Positions 1 through 7,848 of a stretch of 37,695 nt of DNA are shown in pieces. A program made the translations under genes and the position numbers. Where the stretch lies: contig JAUTCS010000047.1 in NCBI GenBank assembly GCA_030673825.1, positions 1 to 37,695 of the forward strand, in the 5' to 3' direction. Positions within the stretch are counted from its first letter, which is position 1, and each line of letters starts with the position of its first letter. The notes under the pieces are model-generated. The model had not been told where the DNA came from and searched no databases. It saw only the letters and a list, made by a program, of their open reading frames with translations. The stretch is from Verrucomicrobiota bacterium JB024 (GTDB lineage Bacteria > Verrucomicrobiota > Verrucomicrobiia > Opitutales > Cerasicoccaceae).

Positions 1-1198
1 CGCGGACGATCTCGGCCTGCCCCTCGGCAATGGGGAGCAGGGAGCGCCCGGGCAGGATGTTGCCGAAGGCGGGCCAGTCGCGTGCGAGCGACGCGCACGG
101 ATCAAGACCGGCGGCGTCGAGGATGGTTGCGGTGATGTCCGTCAGCTCGACGGGGCTGTCGTTGCGGGTGCCTTGCAGGTGCCGGGGGTGGCGAATGGCC
201 AGCGGTACGTTTAGCGATTCGCGGTAATAGGTGGATTTCTGGACGCGGAAATGGTCGCCCATCATCTCGCCGTGGTCGGAGGTGAAGAGGATGAGCGTGT
301 TCTCCAGGAGGCCCTCGGATTCGAGACGATCGAGGATTTTGCCGATCTGTTCATCGACGAGCAGGAGGGTAGCCTTGTAGGAGCGGCGCAGTTTCCAGAG
401 CGTCTTCTTCTGCGCGAGGGTGAGCTCGCCGTCCTCGCCGGGGAGGAAGTCGTCGATCTCCTCGTAGGGGACCTGGTCGAGGAAACGCTGAGGCGGGTCA
501 AAGGGTTTGTGCGGGCTGCAGAAGGAACCAAAAATGAAGAACGGGCGCTCGGCGGGGCGTGCGTCGATGGCGCGGAGGATTTCGCGCCCGGTGACGATGT
601 CGATGTGGTGCTCCTCGCCGAAGGGCCACGGATCGCCGTCCTTGTCCAGTTGTGCGGTGATCAACTCGTTGTTGCCGCCGCGCGTGGCGACCCAATCGCG
701 GAAGTCCTCCAGCAGGCCGTGCTCTTTGAGGTAGTTGCAGTAGTCGCAGGTGTTTTTGGCGGCCTGTTGCTTGCCCGCGCTTTCCCAGAGGTGGTCGTAG
801 CCGAGGGAGCGGAACTGCTCGTGGAGTCGGGCGAGGGGGACGCCCTGGCCGCGCGGCGTGTCCCAGGGCCAGGTCTGCAGGTAGTGAAATTTCCCTACAC
901 CGGCGGTCCAATAGCCCGCACGCTGGAGGGCCTGCGGGTACGTGGGGATGGAGAAGTCGAGGTCGCCGGACATTTGCAGTGTGCCGATCTGGTGCGAGTA
1001 GCGACCCGTGAGCAGGGCAGTCCGTGCGGGTTGGCAGATCGGGTTGACGGTCTGACAGCAACTGAAGGCCGTCCCTTCGGCGATGCGGTCGATATTCGGC
1101 GTGGCGATTTTCGACGCGGGCGCGTAACCGATGCAGTCGTAACGCTGCTGATCGGTCATCAGGAAAAGGATATTCAGGGGCGGCTCGCTGGCAGACAT
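1..1198 (-). CDS. Type I sulfatase, 3' end cut off by window edge
   Basis: Formylglycine-dependent sulfatase that would hydrolyse sulfate esters, probably from sulfated polysaccharides or a small organosulfate; the substrate cannot be told. Translation from the ATG at 1198 gives an N-terminal metal-binding stretch LFLMTDQQRYD (D16, Q17), then the maturation motif C55-Q-P-A-R59 followed by TALLTGR, the Cys-type CxPxR core whose cysteine is oxidised to formylglycine. A second metal site FTSDHGEMMGDH lies near residue 300. About 399 codons are present and the reading frame is open to base 1. No signal peptide precedes the catalytic domain, so this copy looks cytoplasmic, or the true start is elsewhere; no Shine-Dalgarno motif is seen. 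It follows the SDR gene of the dideoxyhexose cluster by 76 bp on the same strand but need not belong to it. Confidence 0.9.
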   Translation of the reverse strand, partial: MSASEPPLNILFLMTDQQRYDCIGYAPASKIATPNIDRIAEGTAFSCCQTVNPICQPARTALLTGRYSHQIGTLQMSGDLDFSIPTYPQALQRAGYWTAGVGKFHYLQTWPWDTPRGQGVPLARLHEQFRSLGYDHLWESAGKQQAAKNTCDYCNYLKEHGLLEDFRDWVATRGGNNELITAQLDKDGDPWPFGEEHHIDIVTGREILRAIDARPAERPFFIFGSFCSPHKPFDPPQRFLDQVPYEEIDDFLPGEDGELTLAQKKTLWKLRRSYKATLLLVDEQIGKILDRLESEGLLENTLILFTSDHGEMMGDHFRVQKSTYYRESLNVPLAIRHPRHLQGTRNDSPVELTDITATILDAAGLDPCASLARDWPAFGNILPGRSLLPIAEGQAEIVR

Positions 1199-1274
1199 GG
1201 GTAAGGTCCGATGCTGGCAGCTCCGGCGCCCTCAGGCAAGAACAGGCTGCGGGACACGCGAGCGTTCGTGTTCG

Positions 1275-2297
1275 TTAAGCGAGTCGGTCGAGGAACGCGC
1301 GGGTGAGGCGGAGCGCCTCGGGGAGGGGAACGGTGGCGCGCAGGCCGAGCGATTCGGCGCGGGTGCACTCGGGGAGGTAGGCGTTGGCGGGCTGGAGGCC
1401 GGGGCGTTCCTTGATGGCGACGCCGGGGGCGAAGACGGTGCGGACCGCCTCGGCCAGTTCGCGCATGGTGACGGGCTGGGGGGAGCCGACGTTGCAGGTG
1501 GTTTCGGGGGTGGAGAGCGTGAGCAGGCGCAGCAGGTGGGCGGCGGCCTCGGGGGCGTAGAGGTAGCTGCGGACGGTGGCGGGCGGGCCGTGAAGGACGA
1601 TGGGCTGCCCGGCGCGGGCGGCTCGGATGAAGTCCGTCACGGCGAACCCGGCGTCGAGGTCCTGCCAAGGGCCGAGAAAGGTAAAGGCGCGGGCGATGGC
1701 CAGCCCGGGGCCGGCGCGGGCGGCTTCGGCGCGGAGGGTGTCCTCGGCTTCGGCCTTGGCCTGGCCGTAGGCGGTGGTGGGGCGTAGGGAGGCGGTTTCG
1801 GCGGCGGGCTTACCGTCGGCGAAAGCCTCGGCCCCATAGACCGCGCCCGAGCTGAGGTAAAGCAGGCGGGCGGCTCCGGCGCGGCGGGCGAAGTCCAGCA
1901 CGCGGGCGGTGGCGGCGCGGGAACGGGCGAGGGTGTCTTCGTCGCCCTGGCGGCTGTGGGCGGAAGCGGCGGGCGCGGCTCCGTGGATGAGGTGGGTAAA
2001 GCTTCCCGGCGGCGGCGAAAAATCCGTCACGTCACCGGGCCAGAGGGTGAGCGCGGGGTGGGTGGCGAGGCGGGGAGCCTTTTTCGCAAAGGCGGCGGGA
2101 TCGCGGGTGAGGACGGTGAGGGAGAGATTCAGCCCGAGCGTGTCCTTTAAGTAAAAGAGCGCCTCCAGCAGGTTACAGCCGAGGAAGCCCGTGCCGCCGG
2201 TGAGGAAAAGGTTTGCCCCCTCCAGTGCGCGCCACGGGGCGGGGTCGCGGCCCAACAGGTCCGGCAGGCCGGGGGGCGGGACGTGGGGCGCGGGCAT
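1275..2297 (-). CDS. Extended SDR, NAD(P)-dependent sugar-nucleotide epimerase/reductase
   Basis: A 340-residue extended short-chain dehydrogenase/reductase. The Rossmann nucleotide-binding motif GGTGFLG is near residue 35, the catalytic Ser is in LYLSSGAVYG and the Tyr-Lys pair in AYGQAKAE (YxxxK). It starts 7 bp after rfbH and ends the rfbF-rfbG-rfbH run, the slot held in enteric dideoxyhexose clusters by abequose or paratose synthase. I infer it reduces, or epimerises and reduces, the CDP-4-keto-3,6-dideoxyhexose made by the upstream enzymes. Which final sugar (abequose, paratose, tyvelose precursor, ascarylose) forms cannot be read from sequence. The residues before the Rossmann fold are Pro-rich (MPAPHVPPPGLPDLLG). 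A generic UDP-sugar epimerase is the main alternative. Confidence 0.85.
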   Translation of the reverse strand: MPAPHVPPPGLPDLLGRDPAPWRALEGANLFLTGGTGFLGCNLLEALFYLKDTLGLNLSLTVLTRDPAAFAKKAPRLATHPALTLWPGDVTDFSPPPGSFTHLIHGAAPAASAHSRQGDEDTLARSRAATARVLDFARRAGAARLLYLSSGAVYGAEAFADGKPAAETASLRPTTAYGQAKAEAEDTLRAEAARAGPGLAIARAFTFLGPWQDLDAGFAVTDFIRAARAGQPIVLHGPPATVRSYLYAPEAAAHLLRLLTLSTPETTCNVGSPQPVTMRELAEAVRTVFAPGVAIKERPGLQPANAYLPECTRAESLGLRATVPLPEALRLTRAFLDRLA

Positions 2298-2304
2298 GGG
2301 CGGG

Positions 2305-3747
2305 TCAACGGGTTTGCTCCGCCACGAAGTCGTGCACAGAGGCGATCATGTAGTCGATCATGTCGGGGGTGAGGCCGGGATAGACGCCGAGGAAGAGGGC
2401 GGCGTTCATGATGCGGTCGGCCCCGGTCAGTGCGCCCACCGTGCGGAAGGCGGCGGGGTTGTCTTTCTTTGCCTGAACGAAGGCGGGCTGGCGGGTGAGG
2501 TTGCCGCCGAAGAACATGCGCGTGCCGATCTTGCGGGCGTTGAGGAAGCGGGCCAGGTCGGAGTGGCTGAAGGGCGCGTCCGGTTTGACGAGCATCTGGA
2601 AGCCGAACCACGAGGGCGCGGTGCGGCAGCCGGAGTCGTCCCACTGGAAGCCCTCGGGCGTCCAGGCGGTGGCGTGCGTGGGCAGGGAAAAATCAAAGAA
2701 TCCGGCGAGGTCGTCGAGCCCGGCGCGGAGGCGTTCCCAGTTGGCGATGCGGGCGGCGGTAAAGGTGTCGAGCCGCTTGAGCTGGACGCGGCCGATGGCC
2801 GCCTGCGGGTCGAGGGGCTTCAAGTTGTAGCCGAGGTGGCTGTAGGTGTACTTGTGGTCGTAGCCCTTGGGCAGCTCGCCCAGTTGCCAGCCGAAGCGCT
2901 TGTTGCAGGTGTTGTCCTGGCCGGAGGGGCACCAGCAGTCGCGGCCCCAGTCGCGCATGGACTCGACGATGAGCTTCAGGCGCATGTCGCGCACGATGTT
3001 GACCGCGCCGCCTTCGCCGAGGGTGAGGTGGTGCGGCGGGTAAAAGGACTGCGTGGAGAGGTCGCCAAAGGAGCCGGTGGGGCGGGCGGACAGCTCGCCG
3101 TTTTCACCCGGCGTGTAATAGAGCGAGCCGAGCGCGTCGCAGTTGTCCTCGATCAGCCAGAGGCCGTTTTTCTCGCAGAAGGCGGTGATCGTGGCGAGGT
3201 CGAAGGGGTTGCCGAGGGCGTGGGCCATCATGACGGCCTTGGTCTTGCCGGGGCGGTAAGCCTCGTCGAGCCCGGCGAGGTCGGCGTTGGCGGTGAGGGG
3301 GTCGTTATCGAGGAAGACCGGGACCGCGCCGTTTTGCAGGATGGGGGTGACGGTGGTGGGGAAGCCCGCCGCGCAGGTGATGACCTCGTCGCCGGGGCGG
3401 ATGCGCCGCTCGGCGGGGAGCTTGGCGCTGGTCAGGGCGGAAAAAGCGAGCAAGTTGGCCGAGGAGCCGGAGTTGACCAGAAGGGTGCGCTTGTTGCCGA
3501 GGGTGGCGGCCAGCTCGCGTTCGAGGGCTTCGCCGTTTTTACCCAGGGTGAGCCAGAACTCCAGCATCGAGTCCACGGCGGAGCAGACCTCGTCCTCAGT
3601 AAAGGTGCGGGCGGCGTAGGGCACGGTCGTCTCGCCGGGGACGAAGGCGTCCTCGCGCAAAGCGCCCGGGCGGCTGACGGCGTGAGCCTGCTTGCTGTAC
3701 TCGCGGGTGAGGCGGAGGATCTCCGCCCGGATTTCTTCCTGGGTCAT
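2305..3747 (-). CDS. rfbH: CDP-4-keto-6-deoxy-D-glucose 3-dehydrase (RfbH/E1)
   Basis: PMP- and [2Fe-2S]-dependent C-3 dehydrase of the CDP-3,6-dideoxyhexose pathway; it removes the 3-OH of CDP-4-keto-6-deoxyglucose together with an E3-type reductase, which is not in this window. The fold is the DegT/AspC aminotransferase fold, but the PLP lysine is replaced by His: the stretch SFYPPHHLTLGEGGAV puts H240 where aminotransferases have Lys, the hallmark of E1. Iron-sulfur ligands fit C203, then C271-W-C273 and C281 (C-X1-C-X7-C); the first spacer is 67 residues, about ten longer than I recall for Yersinia E1. The start at 3747 gives 480 aa and overlaps the rfbG stop by 4 nt (ATGA), so translation is probably coupled. 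The frame is open further upstream, but that part lies inside rfbG and is not used. Confidence 0.95.
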   Translation of the reverse strand: MTQEEIRAEILRLTREYSKQAHAVSRPGALREDAFVPGETTVPYAARTFTEDEVCSAVDSMLEFWLTLGKNGEALERELAATLGNKRTLLVNSGSSANLLAFSALTSAKLPAERRIRPGDEVITCAAGFPTTVTPILQNGAVPVFLDNDPLTANADLAGLDEAYRPGKTKAVMMAHALGNPFDLATITAFCEKNGLWLIEDNCDALGSLYYTPGENGELSARPTGSFGDLSTQSFYPPHHLTLGEGGAVNIVRDMRLKLIVESMRDWGRDCWCPSGQDNTCNKRFGWQLGELPKGYDHKYTYSHLGYNLKPLDPQAAIGRVQLKRLDTFTAARIANWERLRAGLDDLAGFFDFSLPTHATAWTPEGFQWDDSGCRTAPSWFGFQMLVKPDAPFSHSDLARFLNARKIGTRMFFGGNLTRQPAFVQAKKDNPAAFRTVGALTGADRIMNAALFLGVYPGLTPDMIDYMIASVHDFVAEQTR

Positions 3748-4829
3748 CGGGCTGCTGCTTGTTCGAAACGGGAAATTTGCTCCAGGGTGAAGGCGCGGAC
3801 GGCTGCGGGCGCCTCCGCCGCACGGCGGTACCACGTGACGGTCTCGCGTACGGTCGCGGCGAAGTCCCACACCGGGGCCCAGTCGAGCCGGTCGATAGCC
3901 TTTTCGATGCTCAGGTGCAGGAGGCCGGCCTCGTGCGGGGCGCCGGGGGCGGAGACGTCCTCCCAGCGGCCGGGCCAGTTTTTCAAAATCTCGGTCACGA
4001 GCGCCTCGACGCTCTGGTTGGCCGCCTCTTCGGGGCCGAAGTTGAACGCGCTGCGCAGGGCGGCGTTGCCGGGCGAGGCGGCGAGCGCCTGGGCCAGTCG
4101 CAGGTAGCCGTGGAGGGGCTCCAGCACGTGCTGCCAGGGGCGCACGGCGAGCGGGTTGCGCACGGCGATAGGCTCGCCCGCGCCGAGGCTGCGCATGCAG
4201 TCGGGCACGATGCGGTCCTCGGCCCAGTCGCCCCCGCCGATGACGTTACCGGCGCGGGCCGAGGCGATGGCCACGGGCGCGTTTTTCGGGAAAAACGAGT
4301 CGCGCCAGGAGGCGATGGCGATCTCCGCGCAGGCCTTGCTGGAGCTGTAGGGGTCGTGACCGCCGAGCGGGTCGCCCTCGCGGTAGCGGCGTCCGTCCTC
4401 GCGGTTAGCGTAGCACTTGTCCGTGGTGATAAAGACCGCTGCGCAGGGCTCGCCGAGGGCGCGAAGGGCCTCCAGCACATTGAGCGTGCCGTTGACGTTG
4501 GTCTCGTAGGTAGCGACGGGCTCGCGGTAGGACAGGCGCACGAGCGGCTGGGCCGCCAGGTGAAAGACGAAGTGCGGCTCGGCCTTGAGCAGGGCGTGCT
4601 GGAGCGTGCCCTCCTCTCGGATGTCGGCCAGGTGGTGGGCGGCCAGCTCGTCCGCCAGCCCGAGCTGGTCGAAGAGAGCGGGGGACTGGTCCGGGGGGAG
4701 GGCGTAGCCGTGGACTTCGGCCCCGAGACGGCGCAGCCACAGAGCCAGCCAGGAGCCCTTGAAGCCCGTGTGCCCGGTGAGGAACACGCGCTTGCCGTTA
4801 AAAGTGTCGCGGAGGGAAGGGGCGCTCAT
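3744..4829 (-). CDS. rfbG: CDP-glucose 4,6-dehydratase (RfbG)
   Basis: NAD-dependent dehydratase that turns CDP-D-glucose into CDP-4-keto-6-deoxy-D-glucose, the second step of the pathway. The 361 residues show the family signature GHTGFKGSWL at the nucleotide-binding loop (near residue 19), FHLAAQPLVRLSY, the active-site stretch ITTDKCY and the catalytic YSSSK. The length matches the family (about 360). It begins 9 bp after rfbF and its stop overlaps the rfbH start by 4 nt, so the genes form one transcription unit on the minus strand. No Shine-Dalgarno motif precedes the ATG. The identification is firm, since the GHTGFKGSW and TTDKCY motifs separate CDP-glucose dehydratases from dTDP-glucose dehydratases. 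Confidence 0.96.
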   Translation of the reverse strand: MSAPSLRDTFNGKRVFLTGHTGFKGSWLALWLRRLGAEVHGYALPPDQSPALFDQLGLADELAAHHLADIREEGTLQHALLKAEPHFVFHLAAQPLVRLSYREPVATYETNVNGTLNVLEALRALGEPCAAVFITTDKCYANREDGRRYREGDPLGGHDPYSSSKACAEIAIASWRDSFFPKNAPVAIASARAGNVIGGGDWAEDRIVPDCMRSLGAGEPIAVRNPLAVRPWQHVLEPLHGYLRLAQALAASPGNAALRSAFNFGPEEAANQSVEALVTEILKNWPGRWEDVSAPGAPHEAGLLHLSIEKAIDRLDWAPVWDFAATVRETVTWYRRAAEAPAAVRAFTLEQISRFEQAAAR

Positions 4830-4838
4830 GCGGGGGGC

Positions 4839-5618
4839 TTACCAGAGTTTCCAGGGGGCAGCGCCGGAGGCCCAGAGGCGGTTCAGGTGCTCGGTCTCCT
4901 GATAGGTGTCCATGGGTTGCCACCAGCCCTCGTGGCGATAGGCGTTGAGCTCGCGGGCCTCGACGAGGCGGGCGATGGGCTCGCGTTCGAGCATGACGTT
5001 GTCGTCGCCGAGGTAGTCGAAGACGCGGTGGTCGCAGACCATGAAGCCGCCATTGACGTAGGCGGTCTCGACCTGCGGCTTTTCCTGAAAGGTGTGGATG
5101 TGCCCGTTGATGTCGATGCCCATGGAGCCGAAGCGCCCGGCGGGGTGGACGGCGCTGATGGTGCAGGCCTTGCCGGAGGCCTCGTGGCTGGCGATGGCGG
5201 CGTTGATGTCGATGTTGGAGAGGCCGTCGCCGTAGGTCAGCAAAAAGGGTTCGCCCTCGGGGATGTGGCGCTGGATGAGCTTGATGCGGCGGGCGGTCAG
5301 GCTCTCGGGGCCGGTCTCGGCCAGGGTGACGGACCAGTCCTCCTCGTCGTGGCGGTCATGGAAGACCGGGTCGCTGTCGCGGCCGAGCTTGAGGGTCACG
5401 TCGCCGGTGTTCCAGTGGTAGTTGCGGAAGTACTCCTTGATCATCTCGCCCTTGTAGCCCAGGCACAGGACGAACTCCCGGTGCCCGTAGTGGGCGTAGA
5501 GCTTCATGATGTGCCACAGGATCGGGTACGCGCCGATGGAGACCATCGGCTTGGGCCGGTACTCGGTCTCTTCGCGCAGGCGGGTGCCCTTGCCTCCACA
5601 GAGAATGACGACTTTCAT
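4839..5618 (-). CDS. rfbF: Glucose-1-phosphate cytidylyltransferase (RfbF)
   Basis: Makes CDP-glucose from CTP and glucose-1-phosphate, the entry reaction of CDP-dideoxyhexose synthesis. The protein begins MKVVILCGGKGTRLREET, the nucleotidyltransferase signature, followed by RPKPMVSIG and later FLLTYGDGLSNIDI, where the Asp pair binds metal. Starting at the ATG at 5618 gives 259 aa, the usual RfbF size; the frame stays open for another 92 codons upstream, but the signature fixes the N-terminus. It is the first gene of the operon and is divergent from ada across 181 bp. The stretch directly before the ATG is pyrimidine-rich with no Shine-Dalgarno sequence. Confidence 0.96.
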   Translation of the reverse strand: MKVVILCGGKGTRLREETEYRPKPMVSIGAYPILWHIMKLYAHYGHREFVLCLGYKGEMIKEYFRNYHWNTGDVTLKLGRDSDPVFHDRHDEEDWSVTLAETGPESLTARRIKLIQRHIPEGEPFLLTYGDGLSNIDINAAIASHEASGKACTISAVHPAGRFGSMGIDINGHIHTFQEKPQVETAYVNGGFMVCDHRVFDYLGDDNVMLEREPIARLVEARELNAYRHEGWWQPMDTYQETEHLNRLWASGAAPWKLW

Positions 5619-5733
5619 AAGGGGGAAAGGGCTCACTAACTGACATTTTCCCCGGCAGGGCAACGTCTTTTTCCCAAACCGGGGGTGGTTCGCGGGTTGT
5701 TGGCCGGGGGTTGGGATGTCGAGGCTTTGCGGG

Positions 5734-5783
5734 AATTTAAAAGCAGGAAACGGAGTTTTCCGCCGTGGCGTTTGTGGTATACT
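5734..5783 (+). promoter_or_regulatory. Candidate ada promoter with Ada-box-like operator
   Basis: A good -10 hexamer TATACT lies at 5778-5783, with a weak -35 (TTTTCC, 5756-5761, 16-nt spacer). Directly upstream, at 5734-5746, is AAT-N6-GCAG, one base off the E. coli Ada operator pattern AAT-N6-GCAA, placed just before the -35 as in the enteric ada promoter. Transcription would begin about 10 nt before the ada ATG. The match is short and could be chance, but its position fits self-activation by methylated Ada. Confidence 0.5.
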
Positions 5784-5799
5784 CTGCGGCAACTGAACG

Positions 5800-6903
5800 A
5801 TGAAGTCCGCCCAGAAAGTTCCTGCCACCCGATCCGGTCCGATTGCCGGAACACCCGGCCCCGCCACCGACGAAGCCCGTTGGGCGGCGGTCATGGGGCG
5901 TGAGGCGTCGGCGGACGACGGCTTTGTCTATGCGGTGAAAACGACCGGCATCTACTGCCGTCCGAGCTGTCCGTCGCGGCGGGCGGTGCGGGCGAATGTG
6001 GTGTTTTTCGACACAAGCGCCGAGGCCGAGCGGGCGGGTTTCCGGGCCTGCAAGCGCTGCCGCCCGGACGGGCCGGGGCGGGCCGAGCGCGACGCGCAGG
6101 CAGTCGAGCGGGCCTGCGAGTTGATCGCGTCCGCCGAGGAAATGCCCGACCTGGCCACACTGGCGGCGGAGGCGGGGCTGAGCGCCTCGCATTTCCACCG
6201 CCTGTTCAAGGCGGCTATGGGGCTGACCCCAAAGGGCTACGCCCGCGCCCGGCGGGCGAAGCGGATGCGCGAGGAGCTGCCCGGCAGTACCACGGTGACC
6301 GAGGCGATGTACGGCGCTGGTTATCAGTCGAGCGGACGCTTTTACGCCGAGTCGGGCGAGGTGCTCGGGATGCGCCCGTCGCGCTTCAAGAAGGGCGGGG
6401 TGGGCGAGACGATCCGCTTCGCCGTGGGGGAGTGTTCGCTGGGGGACATCCTCGTGGCGGCCTCGGACAAGGGCGTGTGCGCGATCTTTTTGGGGGACGA
6501 GCCGGACATGCTGGTGCGGGCCTTGCAGGACCGTTTTCCCCGGGCGGAACTGGTTGGGGGTGACGAGGCCTTCGAGCGAACGGTGGCGCAGGTCGTCGGC
6601 CTGGTGGAGGGGCCCCGCGCCGGGCTGAGCCTGTCGTTGGATATCCGGGGGACGGCTTTTCAACAGCGGGTGTGGGAGGCCTTGCGGGAAATCCCTGTCG
6701 GCACCACCGCCAGCTACGCGGAGGTGGCGGGCCGGATTGGACGCCCGGAGGCCGTGCGGGCCGTTGCCCAGGCCTGCGGGGCGAACGCCCTCGCCGTGGC
6801 CATCCCCTGCCACCGTGTCGTGCGCACGGACGGCTCGCTCTCCGGCTATCGCTGGGGCGTGGAGCGCAAGCGCCGCCTGCTGGACCGGGAGAAAACAGCC
6901 TGA
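5800..6903 (+). CDS. ada: Ada: methylphosphotriester / O6-methylguanine-DNA methyltransferase and regulator
   Basis: Full three-part Ada protein of 367 aa (E. coli Ada is 354). The N-terminal Zn domain carries the cysteine quartet C53, C57 (IYCRPSC), C84, C87 (ACKRC); C53 would take the methyl group from phosphotriesters and switch the protein to an activator. An AraC-type helix-turn-helix region follows at about residues 100-195 (LATLAAEAGLSASHFHRLFK). The C-terminal methyltransferase domain has the active-site motif IPCHRVV with C337. All catalytic residues are present. It is followed by alkB after 35 bp, so the two probably form a small adaptive-response operon, as in enteric bacteria. The ATG at 5800 is the first in frame after the candidate promoter; no Shine-Dalgarno motif is seen. 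Confidence 0.97.
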   Translation: MKSAQKVPATRSGPIAGTPGPATDEARWAAVMGREASADDGFVYAVKTTGIYCRPSCPSRRAVRANVVFFDTSAEAERAGFRACKRCRPDGPGRAERDAQAVERACELIASAEEMPDLATLAAEAGLSASHFHRLFKAAMGLTPKGYARARRAKRMREELPGSTTVTEAMYGAGYQSSGRFYAESGEVLGMRPSRFKKGGVGETIRFAVGECSLGDILVAASDKGVCAIFLGDEPDMLVRALQDRFPRAELVGGDEAFERTVAQVVGLVEGPRAGLSLSLDIRGTAFQQRVWEALREIPVGTTASYAEVAGRIGRPEAVRAVAQACGANALAVAIPCHRVVRTDGSLSGYRWGVERKRRLLDREKTA

Positions 6904-6938
6904 GCTACCTGAACGGACACCTCTTTTTTCTTCGCCCG

Positions 6939-7550
6939 ATGAACCTTTTTGCCCCGGACCCGACGGCTAACCTGCTGCCCCGCGAGGGGGTTGTCCACTA
7001 TCACGGACCTGTGTTGAGTCCGGCGCAGGCGCGGGAGTATTTCGAGTGGCTGCTGGCGGACATCCCCTGGAAAGGCGACGAGGTCGTGGTGGCGGGGCGG
7101 CGGATCGTGACCGCCCGGCAGGTGGCCTGGTACGGGGATAGTTCCTACCGCTACACCTACTCGGGCACAACGAAGACCGCGCTCCCCTGGAGGCCGGAGC
7201 TGCTTGAGCTTAAAGAGCGGGTGGAGGCATGCAGCGGCGAGCATTTCAACTCCTGCCTGCTCAACCTCTACGCCAGCGGCGCGGAGGGTATGGCCTGGCA
7301 CAGCGACGACGAACCGGCGCTGGCTAGGCACGCCGCCATCGCCTCGCTCAGCCTGGGCGCGGAGCGCACGTTCACCTTCCGCCACAAGCTGACCGGGGAA
7401 AAGTGCTCGCTGGAGCTGGAGGACGGAAGCCTGCTGGTGATGGCGGGATCGACTCAGACGCATTGGCAGCACTGCCTGCCGAAGACCCGGAAAGTTGCCG
7501 GGCCGCGAATCAACCTGACCTTCCGTACTGTCGTGATGCCGACTCGCTGA
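6939..7550 (+). CDS. alkB: AlkB-type 2-oxoglutarate/Fe(II) DNA dealkylase
   Basis: Oxidative demethylase that reverses N1-methyladenine and N3-methylcytosine damage. The 203-residue protein has the iron facial triad H121-x-D123 (AWHSDDEPAL) and H178 (HWQHCLPK), and the 2-oxoglutarate arginines in PRINLTFR (R190, R196). HSDDEP and the WQH...PRINLTFR ending resemble ALKBH2/ALKBH3-type enzymes more than E. coli AlkB. The frame is open upstream to 6672, but that part overlaps ada; the first sensible start is the ATG at 6939, 35 bp after the ada stop. Co-transcription with ada fits a role in alkylation repair. Confidence 0.94.
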   Translation: MNLFAPDPTANLLPREGVVHYHGPVLSPAQAREYFEWLLADIPWKGDEVVVAGRRIVTARQVAWYGDSSYRYTYSGTTKTALPWRPELLELKERVEACSGEHFNSCLLNLYASGAEGMAWHSDDEPALARHAAIASLSLGAERTFTFRHKLTGEKCSLELEDGSLLVMAGSTQTHWQHCLPKTRKVAGPRINLTFRTVVMPTR

Positions 7551-7565
7551 GGCTTGCCGGGTGAA

Positions 7566-7590
7566 ACGTCGCTACGCGACGTCATCTTTT
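7566..7590 (+). terminator. Possible alkB terminator
   Basis: Stem ACGTCGC/GCGACGT (7566-7572 with 7576-7582) with a 3-nt loop, followed by catctttttattt, 15 bp after the alkB stop. The stem is only 7 bp, and its CGTCGC/GCGACG core recurs in the palindrome at 7636-7650, so it may be a repeat first and a terminator second. Confidence 0.5.
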
Positions 7591-7603
7591 TATTTCGCCC
7601 AAC

Positions 7604-7650
7604 CCGTGGGTTGAAACCCACGGCTAACGATCAAGCGTCGCGTCGCGACG
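7604..7650. repeat. Cluster of perfect short palindromes (REP-like)
   Basis: CCGTGGGTT-GA-AACCCACGG (7604-7623, 9-bp arms) is followed by CGTCGCG-T-CGCGACG (7636-7650, 7-bp arms). The second shares its CGTCGC...GCGACG arms with the hairpin at 7566-7582, so two related hairpins flank a different central one. This resembles REP-type intergenic elements. The rest of 7551-7848 holds no gene I can support. Confidence 0.6.
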
Positions 7651-7808
7651 AATGCACACTGGCTCGGCGAACCGGCCAGTTCGTGAATATCTTCTCCGCG
7701 CACACGACGTTGGCTGCGAAGCAGTTCTAGTCCCGAAGCAGCCGCGGGGCGGATTGCGAACGGTTCCAGTGCAAACGGAATTCAGAGCGGGTAGGTGCGC
7801 AGCACCGT

Positions 7809-7848
7809 AGGGGCGAGCCCCTCAATCGGATCAAACGCTGAGCGTTTG
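7809..7848 (-). other. Two hairpins directly downstream of tRNA-Ser
   Basis: Read on the minus strand, the CCA end of the tRNA is followed at once by a 17-nt perfect inverted repeat (arms CAAACGCT/AGCGTTTG, 7832-7848) and then by AGGGGC-TC-GCCCCT (7809-7822). There is no clear U-run, so an intrinsic terminator is not certain; they could mark the 3' processing or end region of the tRNA transcript. Confidence 0.45.

Noticed and set aside
251-1204. Long plus-strand open frame opposite the sulfatase
   Set aside because: Antisense shadow: the minus strand encodes a clear sulfatase with CQPAR motif; high GC keeps antisense frames open. The same holds for long frames at 2191-4107, 3759-5639, 8724-10043, 20620-21720 and 28556-29764.
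6672-6938. N-terminal extension of the alkB frame
   Set aside because: It lies inside ada in another frame; the family N-terminus fits the ATG at 6939.
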